Shown: positions 1 to 5,172 of the stretch, piece after piece
Position numbering within the stretch: the first letter of the stretch is position 1
Layout of the letters: each line of letters begins with the position of its first letter
Assembly (NCBI GenBank): GCA_934643765.1
Contig: CAKUCT010000141.1
Coordinates: forward strand, 1-5,172
Direction: 5' to 3'
Length of the DNA stretch: 5,172 nt
Origin: an uncultured Oscillospiraceae bacterium
Lineage (GTDB): Bacteria > Bacillota > Clostridia > Oscillospirales > Oscillospiraceae
Notes under the pieces: generated by a model
What the model was told of the DNA's origin: nothing
Databases searched by the model: none
What the model saw: the letters and a program-made list of their open reading frames with translations, nothing else
Position numbers and translations under genes: made by a program

Positions 1-743
1 ATCGTTCCCATGCAGCCGCTGGCGAGGATTGCTACCTTTGCCGGGCCGCCGCGCAGGCCGCCGGCAACGGCGAGAGCCAGATCGTTGATGACCTGGGCAA
101 GGCCGGTCTTATCCAACACAGCGCCGAAGAGTACAAATACAAACAGGTATGTAGAAGAAACACCAAGCACTGTGCCGTAAATGCCCTCGCCAGACCATAC
201 CATGAACTGGATGATTCGCCGCACCGTCATGCCATTGTGACGGAAGAAATCTGGAAAAACGTAGCCGAACTTGCAGTAAAGCAGTGCGATGATCATCATA
301 CACAACAGCACATTGCCAGAAACACGCCGGACGCCTTCCAGCACAACGATAATCACGATTGCGCCAACGACCAGATCCATCTGCGAGAGAATACCCGCGT
401 GAGCTGAGATAATGTCAAAGCGAAAAAATACATACAAACTCGACGCACACGCTACAACTGCCAGTATGGCATCAATCGGATTCATCTTTTTACGGGAAAA
501 ACGCTTGCTTCCTGGAAATGTTAGATAAACCAGGAACAGCACCAATGCCAGATGAAAGCTGCGCTGCTGAATCATCGGCAACGAGCCAAAACCTGCCGTA
601 TAAAGATGGAACAGGGAAAGGATGATTGCGGCAATTTTGATTACGATTCCCCAGAAAGAATTCCCGAGTTGACGCTTTCGACCAGCGAACTCATCAGCCT
701 CGACCGCGGCTTGTGCGGCGTTGCCCTTCTTTTTATCCTCCAT
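1..743 (-). CDS. TRAP transporter permease, fused 4TM/12TM type (5' part; runs off the window)
   Basis: This is the membrane component of a tripartite ATP-independent periplasmic (TRAP) transporter, in which the small DctQ-like and large DctM-like subunits are fused; such permeases use an ion gradient to import a solute delivered by the receptor. Only the first 247 residues are visible, out of roughly 600-680 usual for the family. After a charged cytoplasmic leader (about residues 1-27) hydrophobic segments lie near 30-48, 63-77, 90-108, 123-137, 145-162 and 189-211. Family-typical stretches are SLFHLYTAGFGSLP (43-56), LEGVRR (135-140) and GLRGGPAKVAILASGCMGT (229-247), the last being the conserved start of the DctM core. 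The ATG at 743 is preceded by AAGGAG with a 6-nt spacer. It is the last visible gene of the cassette and pairs with the TAXI receptor encoded at 1843-2874, since TAXI receptors typically work with fused permeases. Family is certain; substrate is unknown. Confidence 0.95.
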   Translation of the reverse strand, partial: MEDKKKGNAAQAAVEADEFAGRKRQLGNSFWGIVIKIAAIILSLFHLYTAGFGSLPMIQQRSFHLALVLFLVYLTFPGSKRFSRKKMNPIDAILAVVACASSLYVFFRFDIISAHAGILSQMDLVVGAIVIIVVLEGVRRVSGNVLLCMMIIALLYCKFGYVFPDFFRHNGMTVRRIIQFMVWSGEGIYGTVLGVSSTYLFVFVLFGAVLDKTGLAQVINDLALAVAGGLRGGPAKVAILASGCMGT

Positions 744-749
744 TAAAAT

Positions 750-755
750 CTCCTT
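750..755 (-). promoter_or_regulatory. ribosome binding site of the TRAP permease
   Basis: AAGGAG lies 6 nt upstream of the ATG at 743 and fixes the permease start, giving the charged N-terminus MEDKKKGN. Confidence 0.8.
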
Positions 756-790
756 TCTATACAGGAACATACTGTGCGGCAGCATACCAG

Positions 791-840
791 AAGCCTCTGA
801 GTACATCCTATAGGCGGCTCAGAATAAGAGCCTCAGGCTT
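791..840 (-). other. branched inverted repeat in the gap before the permease gene
   Basis: In the 128-bp gap between the helical-bundle gene and the permease gene, arms at 791-801 and 832-840 pair (AAGCCTGAG with CTCAGAGGCTT, 9 bp with a 2-nt bulge). They enclose a smaller hairpin, GCTC/GAGC, at 817-820 and 828-831 with a 7-nt loop. No U-tract follows on the transcribed minus strand, so it is not a clear intrinsic terminator. It may be an mRNA processing or stability element, or partial attenuator, that sets permease output relative to the upstream genes. The pairing is seen; the role is inference. Confidence 0.35.
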
Positions 841-871
841 TGGCGCCTAACAGCAGCCATTCCGCTTTTGC

Positions 872-1390
872 TCAGTTCTGCACATCAAGCAGGCGCTGAC
901 ATTCCTTAACCCATGCCTCGTCCTTTTGGCGGAATGAAACAGCCATTTCCCAAGGGGCATAATGGTAGACCCAAGCAGAAAGCTTGTTGCAGTATTTGAG
1001 CATTGCTTTGTAAAGATCCAGGAAATCCTCAGTTGTGGTGATTTCAGGCATGCAATCACGGAATGCATGGCAGAATTTGTCGAGCGTCCAATAGCCGGAG
1101 TAACGCATGTAATCCGTAAATACTGGCATAATGCCGCAATACATTTCCTTCATCTGCTCGAGACTGTAGTTCCCGGTCAGCCACAGTTTGAAGATCGGAT
1201 ACATGACGTACATGGAAAGATCACGCATCATACCGTTGGTGAAATCCCATGTGCCAAAATACTGTTTATAGGCACCTGCGCCGTTTTTCAGCAGACCGAG
1301 GCGCTGAATCTTCAGCTCATCCGGCTCCTGCAGCCAAATTCGTTTTGTCTCAGCGTTGATCTGATCTCTTAACTCTTCCCATTTTGCCAT
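872..1390 (-). CDS. helical protein resembling the C-terminal bundle domain of cucumopine synthase
   Basis: This 172-residue soluble protein has no signal peptide and no convincing membrane segment. It looks all-helical and is very rich in aromatic residues (many Trp, Tyr and Phe). Distinctive stretches are the N-terminal helix with RIWL (17-20), GTWDFTNGMMRDLS (46-59) and CNKLSAWVYHYAPW (134-147), where the aromatic/His cluster could line a small-molecule pocket. From pattern memory it matches the Cucumopine_C helical bundle (Pfam PF18631), found C-terminal to a cyclophilin-like barrel in the opine enzyme cucumopine synthase; I could not align it. Context supports this: the gene just upstream (1394-1816) encodes a cyclophilin-like protein, with 3 bp between stop and start, so the two are probably translationally coupled and may form one complex. 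The ATG at 1390 has GGAGG 8 nt upstream, inside the end of the upstream gene. An unrelated helical protein remains possible. Confidence 0.6.
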   Translation of the reverse strand: MAKWEELRDQINAETKRIWLQEPDELKIQRLGLLKNGAGAYKQYFGTWDFTNGMMRDLSMYVMYPIFKLWLTGNYSLEQMKEMYCGIMPVFTDYMRYSGYWTLDKFCHAFRDCMPEITTTEDFLDLYKAMLKYCNKLSAWVYHYAPWEMAVSFRQKDEAWVKECQRLLDVQN

Positions 1391-1393
1391 TAT

Positions 1394-1816
1394 TCAATCC
1401 TCCACCTTGCTAAACTTGACAAGATATATTCTCTTATCATTGAAATAGTTGAACCAAACCTCGCGTCCGATCCGCCGGAGTTCCGGCAAAAACTGTTCCT
1501 GCACCTGTCCAAGAACAGGCGCAAAAAGATCTTCATTGCACTCGCCATATTTGACGATAATTTTGTTGCCGGTTCCCTGTGAGTAATTGACAACGCCGAT
1601 GGGCGATTCCGTATGACGCAGCTTATGGTGAATCGGTGCGACACTAAGAACAGGTGTCCAGCAGTAAATCATGTCACCGGAAACCATACCATGCTCTTGC
1701 ACGCAGGTAAACGGCAGTTCGCTCCAGACCTCGTCGCACAATTCCTTGTTCCGCTCATCCAGTTCAATAATCATTTCAGACTGGAAATCCGGAAATTCCA
1801 TTTTCATTTTTCTCAT
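1394..1816 (-). CDS. cyclophilin-like fold protein, DUF3830 type
   Basis: This 140-residue cytosolic protein shows the pattern I associate with DUF3830 (PF12903), a small beta-barrel related to cyclophilins but not a proven peptidyl-prolyl isomerase. The family-like core is LP..C..HG..SG.MIYCWTP (34-55), a His-rich loop PIHHKLRHTE (61-70), GVVNYSQGTGNKIIVKYG (74-91), then a helix with LPELRRIGREVW (110-121) and a final strand IYLVKF (130-135). A barrel of this kind forms the N-terminal half of cucumopine synthase; here it is a stand-alone gene followed 3 bp later by a candidate C-terminal partner (872-1390). The combined 312 residues approximate the length I recall for the fused enzyme (about 300-320). 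The start at 1816 is chosen over Met4 and Met6 because GAGAGG lies 8 nt upstream. It begins 26 bp after the TAXI receptor gene and is surely in its operon. Fold assignment is fairly sure; catalytic function is inference. Confidence 0.75.
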   Translation of the reverse strand: MRKMKMEFPDFQSEMIIELDERNKELCDEVWSELPFTCVQEHGMVSGDMIYCWTPVLSVAPIHHKLRHTESPIGVVNYSQGTGNKIIVKYGECNEDLFAPVLGQVQEQFLPELRRIGREVWFNYFNDKRIYLVKFSKVED

Positions 1817-1842
1817 TGTAGTTACCTCTCGTTCAGCATTTT

Positions 1843-2874
1843 TTACTTCATTACACCGATCTCTTTATAATAACGTTCAGCACCAGAATGCAGGGGCACA
1901 CCGATACCGGCCGCAGGATCTTCAACGTTCATCCAGGAGAGGCTCTTTGCGATATTTTGAACTTCCTCCTGGTTCTCCCAGATGGTTTTTGTCATCTGAT
2001 AGACAATCTCCTCATCAACACTTTCATCAGCTACAAAGGTAATTACGCAGGCAACGGTTTCAATATCCTCGTCGAAACCATTATAGGTGCCGCCAGGAAT
2101 GGTATAGGGAACATAGTAGGAGTATTTCTCAATTAACTTATCGCGGAATTCACCTTCAATGGGGATAATGTCGATATCGGCGCTCAGAGCAAGATCTGTC
2201 ACAGCGCTGCCAGGCACGCCCAGCGGCAGCAGGGCCCAATCGATGTGGCCGTCCTTGATCTGCTCAGCAGCCTCGGCGGGATCAGCATAGACCGGGGTAA
2301 TATCTTTTCGGGTCTTGTAGTCCAGACCGGCAATTCCAAGCAGCTGCTGGGTGTAGACATCTGTCGCACTGGCGCTCTGACCGACTGCACCGCGCGTGCC
2401 GGCCAGATCCTCGATGCTGGTGATGCCGGAAGCCTTTGTTACAACAAGGTGGAACACAGAAGGATAGAGGCTGCAGATACCGCGCAGGTTGGTCTGTGCG
2501 TCAAGGCCCTCCTGCAGTCCGGCATATGCCATGCCATTTACTGCAGAAGCATTGCAGGCAAGCTGAATTTCACCACGGCTCATCAAGCCGACATTGTCAA
2601 CTGCACCGCCGGTCGCAATGGCGCGGGTCTGCAGACCCGGAATTTTTTCGTTGAGAATCTGGCTCAGTCCAGCGCCGACACCATAAACCGCGCCGCCGGA
2701 AGCAGATGTGCCGATCGTAAAGCTGTAGGTTTTTGCTGCATCGCCACTACTAGCATTACTGGTGGCGTTGCTAGAATCTTCCTGTATTGTTGGTGCGTTG
2801 CAGCCTGCAAGCAGTCCAAGCATCAGGCAGGCGGCAAATAGGGTTGCGAGCATACGTTTGATCGTCTTTTTCAT
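1843..2874 (-). CDS. TRAP transporter solute receptor, TAXI family, lipoprotein
   Basis: This is the extracytoplasmic solute-binding protein that captures substrate for the fused permease at 1-743. It has 343 residues, usual for the family. A basic, hydrophobic signal peptide ends in the lipobox LLAGC (21-25), so Cys25 should be lipid-modified and the protein anchored outside the membrane. A Ser/Asn/Ala-rich linker (about 26-48) precedes the receptor fold. The TAXI hallmark is visible: YSFTIGTSASGGAVYGVGAG (50-69), LNEKIPG (74-80), ATGGAVDNVGLMSRGEIQLA (87-106), and a second-lobe motif ITSIEDLAGTRGAVGQSASA (151-170). The ATG at 2874 is preferred over an in-frame ATG 48 nt upstream because AGGAGG lies 7 nt before it and because it yields a proper lipoprotein signal. 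TAXI receptors have been linked to glutamate, 2-oxoglutarate and other carboxylates; the ligand here is unknown. Neighbours point to a carboxylated compound handled by the two proteins encoded downstream. Confidence 0.95.
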   Translation of the reverse strand: MKKTIKRMLATLFAACLMLGLLAGCNAPTIQEDSSNATSNASSGDAAKTYSFTIGTSASGGAVYGVGAGLSQILNEKIPGLQTRAIATGGAVDNVGLMSRGEIQLACNASAVNGMAYAGLQEGLDAQTNLRGICSLYPSVFHLVVTKASGITSIEDLAGTRGAVGQSASATDVYTQQLLGIAGLDYKTRKDITPVYADPAEAAEQIKDGHIDWALLPLGVPGSAVTDLALSADIDIIPIEGEFRDKLIEKYSYYVPYTIPGGTYNGFDEDIETVACVITFVADESVDEEIVYQMTKTIWENQEEVQNIAKSLSWMNVEDPAAGIGVPLHSGAERYYKEIGVMK

Positions 2875-2881
2875 CTTTCTT

Positions 2882-2887
2882 CCTCCT
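2882..2887 (-). promoter_or_regulatory. ribosome binding site deciding the TAXI receptor start
   Basis: A perfect AGGAGG sits 7 nt upstream of the ATG at 2874. It rules against the upstream in-frame ATG at 2922, which would put 16 extra residues before the signal peptide. Confidence 0.9.
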
Positions 2888-2909
2888 AGGTAAAATATGG
2901 TTTTATTAT

Positions 2910-2959
2910 TCAGGAAATCCATTGAAGGCGCGGCCGCGTTCCCTCTGCGAAGTTCCTGA
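2910..2959. repeat. nested inverted repeats between the regulator and receptor genes
   Basis: The 90-bp gap between the GntR gene and the receptor gene contains a 7-bp inverted repeat (TCAGGAA at 2910-2916, TTCCTGA at 2953-2959). Between the arms is a perfect 10-bp palindrome, CGCGGCCGCG, at 2929-2938, in otherwise AT-richer DNA. It could be a transcript hairpin that partly terminates or protects the message, or a protein-binding site controlling the transport genes separately from the regulator. I see no convincing separate promoter in the gap. The repeats are seen; the role is a guess. Confidence 0.35.
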
Positions 2960-2964
2960 TTTTC

Positions 2965-3615
2965 TCAGCGCATCAAGTTGGAAAACTGATCACCATTCAC
3001 CGACAGGCGGTTGTATACTTTATCGTTGACATAGCTGAGCATCTGCTTGGCTCGGTCATAATCGCCACACGCAATCGCCTCAATAATGTCTTCGTGGTCA
3101 CTGAGTTTCGGCGCACCGATGGCCTGATCGGCCGTGAGCGCCAGCTTCAGCCGATCCATCGTATTGGCCAGAGCGGCTGTCATAAAAGGATTGCGTGCAA
3201 GTGAAATCAGCATCACATGAAACTGCCGGTTCAGATCTACGTAGCGTGCTGCAGCTTCTTCGGCAGGAATGGCGTCACAGGCAACGCAAAATTCCTTGAG
3301 CTTTTGAACATCTTCTTTTGTGACAAGATGTTTGCTGATCTCCAGTCCCTGAACTTCCAGAATGCTTCTGAATTGAAACAAACTTGCAATATCCGCCATG
3401 GAAAATCGCTTGATAAGATAGCCCTTGCGCGGGATTTTCTCCAGTAGCCCTTCGGAACAGAGAATACCGAGTGCTTCACGCGCAGGGGTCTTACTGACGC
3501 CATATTTCTCTGATATTTCTACTTCTGTCAACGTTGTAACTTCCAAATACGCTCCGTTGGTGATTTCCCAGCGAAGACTATTTGTGATCTGTTCTGTCAC
3601 AGAATTTTTTGCCAT
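2965..3615 (-). CDS. GntR-family transcription regulator, FadR/FCD subfamily
   Basis: This is a DNA-binding regulator of 216 residues, typical for the subfamily. A winged helix-turn-helix occupies about residues 5-70, with the GntR signature EISEKYGVSKTPAREALGIL (33-52) followed by the wing LEKIPRKGYLIKRF (58-71). An all-helical FCD ligand-binding domain fills about 75-205. FCD metal ligands are only partly kept: N129 stands where Asp or Asn is usual, H133 (in NRQFH) and H174 (in SDHEDII) are present, but the position of the last His appears to be Tyr195. Metal binding is therefore doubtful, which may affect which acid it senses. The ATG at 3615 is chosen because AAGGAG lies 7 nt upstream; an in-frame ATG at 3651 lacks such a site and would overlap the candidate operator. 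It is the first gene of the cassette and probably represses its own operon until the transported compound or a product is present. Direct repression is inference. Confidence 0.95.
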   Translation of the reverse strand: MAKNSVTEQITNSLRWEITNGAYLEVTTLTEVEISEKYGVSKTPAREALGILCSEGLLEKIPRKGYLIKRFSMADIASLFQFRSILEVQGLEISKHLVTKEDVQKLKEFCVACDAIPAEEAAARYVDLNRQFHVMLISLARNPFMTAALANTMDRLKLALTADQAIGAPKLSDHEDIIEAIACGDYDRAKQMLSYVNDKVYNRLSVNGDQFSNLMR

Positions 3616-3622
3616 GTCATCA

Positions 3623-3628
3623 CTCCTT
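3623..3628 (-). promoter_or_regulatory. ribosome binding site deciding the GntR regulator start
   Basis: AAGGAG lies 7 nt upstream of the ATG at 3615. This favours the 216-residue product over the 228-residue reading from 3651. Confidence 0.85.
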
Positions 3629-3649
3629 TTTGAAGGATATATTTGTGAC

Positions 3650-3662
3650 ATATCTTAGATAT
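3650..3662. promoter_or_regulatory. candidate operator, 13-bp palindrome at the transcription start
   Basis: Two perfect 6-bp arms (ATATCT and AGATAT) flank one central base. The site begins 35 bp upstream of the GntR start codon and lies just downstream of the candidate -10 element, where a bound repressor would block transcription initiation. GntR-family regulators commonly bind short palindromes in their own promoters. Its AT-rich composition means chance is possible. Confidence 0.4.
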
Positions 3663-3771
3663 ATTTTATATATACACCAATTTGTCGCTTTTCGTCAAGC
3701 GCTTCTTGCGCGGTGCGCGCAACTTTGTCTAAAACTCTAAAAATCTGCTGGATTTTTTGTGATTTTTCCAT
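3655..3771 (-). CDS. doubtful 38-residue small ORF upstream of the regulator
   Basis: An ATG at 3771, with GGAG only 3 nt upstream (a short spacer), opens a 38-residue frame starting MEKSQKIQQIFRVLDK and ending GVYIKYI before TAA. The first 30 residues would form a charged amphipathic helix. The frame is also open upstream of the ATG, back to a TAA near 3835. Against it, it overlaps the candidate promoter and two inverted repeats, and an open frame this short is common by chance. I do not recognise a family. If translated, it could act as a leader peptide for the regulator gene. Confidence 0.15.
   Translation of the reverse strand: MEKSQKIQQIFRVLDKVARTAQEALDEKRQIGVYIKYI
3669..3698 (-). promoter_or_regulatory. 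candidate sigma-A promoter of the regulator-transport operon
   Basis: On the minus strand TTGACG (3693-3698) is followed after 18 bp by TATATA (3669-3674), close to the TTGACA/TATAAT consensus. The expected start would fall near 3662, about 45 nt before the regulator ATG. It lies downstream of the ppdK terminator, so the cassette needs its own promoter about here. Confidence 0.5.
3706..3722. promoter_or_regulatory. 17-bp perfect inverted repeat upstream of the -35 element
   Basis: Arms TTGCGCG and CGCGCAA (7 bp each) flank a 3-nt centre (GTG/CAC), starting 7 bp upstream of the candidate -35 box. A second palindrome, AAGCGCTT (3697-3704), abuts it and overlaps the -35. Perfect GC-rich dyads in an AT-rich gap look like a regulator-binding site. 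A hairpin is possible, but no T-tract follows on the minus strand. Confidence 0.4.
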
Positions 3772-3845
3772 TTTCTCCAATTCAATTTTCTTTGGTGACG
3801 CAAAACCTGCATAAAAATGGAGAGCAAATGAAGATTATCAATATC

Positions 3846-3883
3846 AAAACGACAAAACCCCCAACCGGCTTGCCGGTTGGGGG
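3846..3883 (-). terminator. Rho-independent terminator of ppdK
   Basis: On the minus strand a perfect 11-bp stem (CCCCCAACCGG/CCGGTTGGGGG, 3858-3868 and 3873-3883) closes a CAAG tetraloop and runs straight into TTTTGTCGTTTT (3846-3857). It begins 29 bp after the ppdK stop codon and insulates the cassette from ppdK read-through. Confidence 0.93.
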
Positions 3884-3912
3884 TATGTGTATCATGGATT
3901 TTTTACTGAAGC

Positions 3913-5172
3913 TTATTTCTTAGCTTCCTTGATTGCAGCCTGCGCAGCGGCAAGTCTTGCGATCGGAACACGGAACGGGCTGCAGGAGACGTAGCTCAGG
4001 CCGATGTTGTGGCAGAACTCGACGGTCGAAGGATCGCCGCCCTGTTCGCCGCAGATGCCGAGCTTGATGTCCGGGCGGGTCTGACGGCCCAGCTCCGCTG
4101 CCATCTTGACGAGGCGGCCAACGCCGGCCTGATCCATCTTGGAGAACGGATCGGACTCGTAGATCTTGTGATCGTAGTAGGACGCGAGGAACTTGCCGGC
4201 GTCGTCACGGGAGAAGCCGAAGGTCATCTGCGTCAGATCGTTTGTGCCGAACGAGAAGAACTCAGCCTGCTTTGCGATGGCGTCTGCCGTCAGCGCAGCG
4301 CGCGGAATCTCGATCATGGTGCCGACCTTGTAGTGCATGTCGCTGCCGGCTTCCTTGATGAGCTTCTTGGCGGTCTGGTCAATGATGGACTTGACAAACG
4401 CAAGTTCCTTCTCTTCGCCAACCAGCGGAACCATGATTTCCGGCTCGATCTTCCAGGCGGGTCTGCGGCTGCGGACAGCCAGAGCTGCCTTGATGATGGC
4501 AGAGGTCTGCATCTTGGCGATTTCCGGGAACGTGACGTCCAGACGGCAGCCGCGATGGCCCATCATGGGGTTGAACTCGTGCAGGCCGGAGATGACCTGG
4601 TTGAGATGCTCAACAGTCATGCCCATTTCCTTGGAGAGCTCTTCAATGTCCTTCGGGTCGGTCGGGACGAACTCGTGCAGGGGCGGGTCGAGCAGACGGA
4701 TGGTAACGGGACGGCCCTTCATTGCCTCGTAGATGGCTTCGAAGTCGCCCTGCTGCATCGGCTCGAGCTTGGCAAGCGCCTTTTCGCGCTGCTCGGCGGT
4801 CTCGGAGACGATCATCTCACGCATGGCCTTGATGCGGTCTGCTTCAAAGAACATATGCTCGGTACGGCAAAGGCCGATGCCCTCTGCGCCGAAGGCAAAT
4901 GCCTGGGCGGCGTCGTTGGGGGTGTCTGCGTTGGTGCGCACGCCGAGCTTGCGGAACTTGTCCGCCCAGTTCATCAGGCGGTCAAAGTTGCCGGAAATAG
5001 CGGCAGCGGCGGTCTTGATCTTTTCGCCGTAGATGTTGCCGGTGGAGCCGTCGATGGAGATCCAGTCGCCTTCCTTGAAGGTCTTGCCGGCAAGCTCAAA
5101 CTTCTTGTTGGCTTCGTCCATCTTGATCGCGCCGCAGCCGGAGACGCAGCACGTGCCCATGCCGCGCGCGAC
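3913..5172 (-). CDS. ppdK: pyruvate, phosphate dikinase, C-terminal half (5' end outside the window)
   Basis: The enzyme interconverts pyruvate, ATP and phosphate with phosphoenolpyruvate, AMP and pyrophosphate in the cytosol; in anaerobic Firmicutes it often acts glycolytically. The visible 419 residues begin at VARGMGTCCVSGCGAI, the end of the phosphohistidine domain. By family pattern (HAAVVARGMG) the phosphorylated His lies four residues beyond the window edge, so this is truncation by the window, not a broken gene. The rest is the C-terminal PEP/pyruvate TIM barrel, with GLCRTEHMFF, TIRLLDPPLHEF, MMGHRGCRL, GTMIEIPRAA, FGTNDLTQMTFGFSRDD and the catalytic-Cys motif GICGEQGGDPSTVEFC. That Cys, at codon 4051-4053, corresponds to Cys831 of the Clostridium symbiosum enzyme. 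The C-terminus SCSPFRVPIARLAAAQAA is canonical. All expected substrate- and metal-binding residues appear intact. Full length should be about 875 residues. It has its own terminator, is visibly richer in GC than the cassette, and is probably functionally unrelated to it. Confidence 0.97.
   Translation of the reverse strand, partial: VARGMGTCCVSGCGAIKMDEANKKFELAGKTFKEGDWISIDGSTGNIYGEKIKTAAAAISGNFDRLMNWADKFRKLGVRTNADTPNDAAQAFAFGAEGIGLCRTEHMFFEADRIKAMREMIVSETAEQREKALAKLEPMQQGDFEAIYEAMKGRPVTIRLLDPPLHEFVPTDPKDIEELSKEMGMTVEHLNQVISGLHEFNPMMGHRGCRLDVTFPEIAKMQTSAIIKAALAVRSRRPAWKIEPEIMVPLVGEEKELAFVKSIIDQTAKKLIKEAGSDMHYKVGTMIEIPRAALTADAIAKQAEFFSFGTNDLTQMTFGFSRDDAGKFLASYYDHKIYESDPFSKMDQAGVGRLVKMAAELGRQTRPDIKLGICGEQGGDPSTVEFCHNIGLSYVSCSPFRVPIARLAAAQAAIKEAKK

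Noticed and set aside
962..1372. 136-codon plus-strand frame opposite the helical-bundle gene
   Set aside because: The minus-strand gene has a good ribosome binding site and tight coupling to its neighbour; the plus frame has no comparable initiation context.
2245..2841. 198-codon open frame on the plus strand
   Set aside because: It lies wholly antisense to the TAXI receptor gene, whose protein family is clear; the Cys-rich, low-sense translation is typical of a shadow frame.
2875..2964. A separate promoter for the receptor gene
   Set aside because: No -35/-10 pair with acceptable spacing could be found in the 90-bp gap; AT-rich bits near 2890-2910 lack a matching -35.
3846..3883. The terminator hairpin acting on both strands
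   Set aside because: On the plus strand the stem is followed by TATGTGT rather than a T-run, and no plus-strand gene leads into it.
4337..5032. Two plus-strand open frames of 131 and 99 codons opposite ppdK
   Set aside because: They are antisense to a highly conserved enzyme gene in GC-rich DNA, where long shadow frames are expected; no recognisable domain.
3913..5160. ppdK starting at the ATG at 5160 as a complete 415-aa protein
   Set aside because: The frame stays open to the window edge as VARG, matching the family sequence before this Met, so the gene continues beyond the window.
1..5172. CRISPR array, tRNA, rRNA, insertion sequence or phage attachment site
   Set aside because: No spaced direct repeats, cloverleaf-like segments, transposase motifs or terminal repeats were seen on either strand.

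Overview
The window carries a compact catabolic or transport cassette, all on the minus strand, beside the 3' end of a housekeeping gene. Strong AGGAGG-type ribosome binding sites, a lipoprotein receptor, a Clostridium symbiosum-type pyruvate phosphate dikinase and moderate GC suggest a Firmicute, probably a gut or anaerobic Clostridia (Oscillospiraceae-like). The lineage is inferred from gene style only; no RNA marker is present.

In transcription order (high to low coordinates): (1) 5172-3913, the C-terminal half of pyruvate, phosphate dikinase (ppdK), cut by the window edge and closed by a strong intrinsic terminator at 3846-3883. (2) 3884-3616, an intergenic region holding that terminator, a cluster of short perfect inverted repeats, a candidate sigma-A-type promoter and a doubtful 38-residue ORF. 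(3) 3615-2965, a GntR/FadR-type (FCD) transcription regulator. (4) 2874-1843, a TAXI-family TRAP solute receptor lipoprotein. (5) 1816-1394, a cyclophilin-like protein of the DUF3830 kind. (6) 1390-872, a helical, aromatic-rich protein that resembles the C-terminal helical bundle of cucumopine synthase. (7) 743-1, the N-terminal 247 residues of a fused (4TM+12TM) TRAP permease, running off the window.

The likely story is one operon: a small-molecule-responsive GntR repressor, an extracytoplasmic receptor, a permease, and two tightly coupled cytosolic proteins placed between receptor and permease. The two central proteins together have about the size and domain order of the opine enzyme cucumopine synthase (N-terminal cyclophilin-like barrel, C-terminal helical bundle), but here they are separate genes 3 bp apart. 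The interesting hypothesis is a split, two-subunit cucumopine-synthase-like enzyme that makes or breaks the compound carried by the TRAP system. The substrate cannot be read from the sequence. All real genes lie on one strand; I found no mobile element, CRISPR array, tRNA or rRNA.
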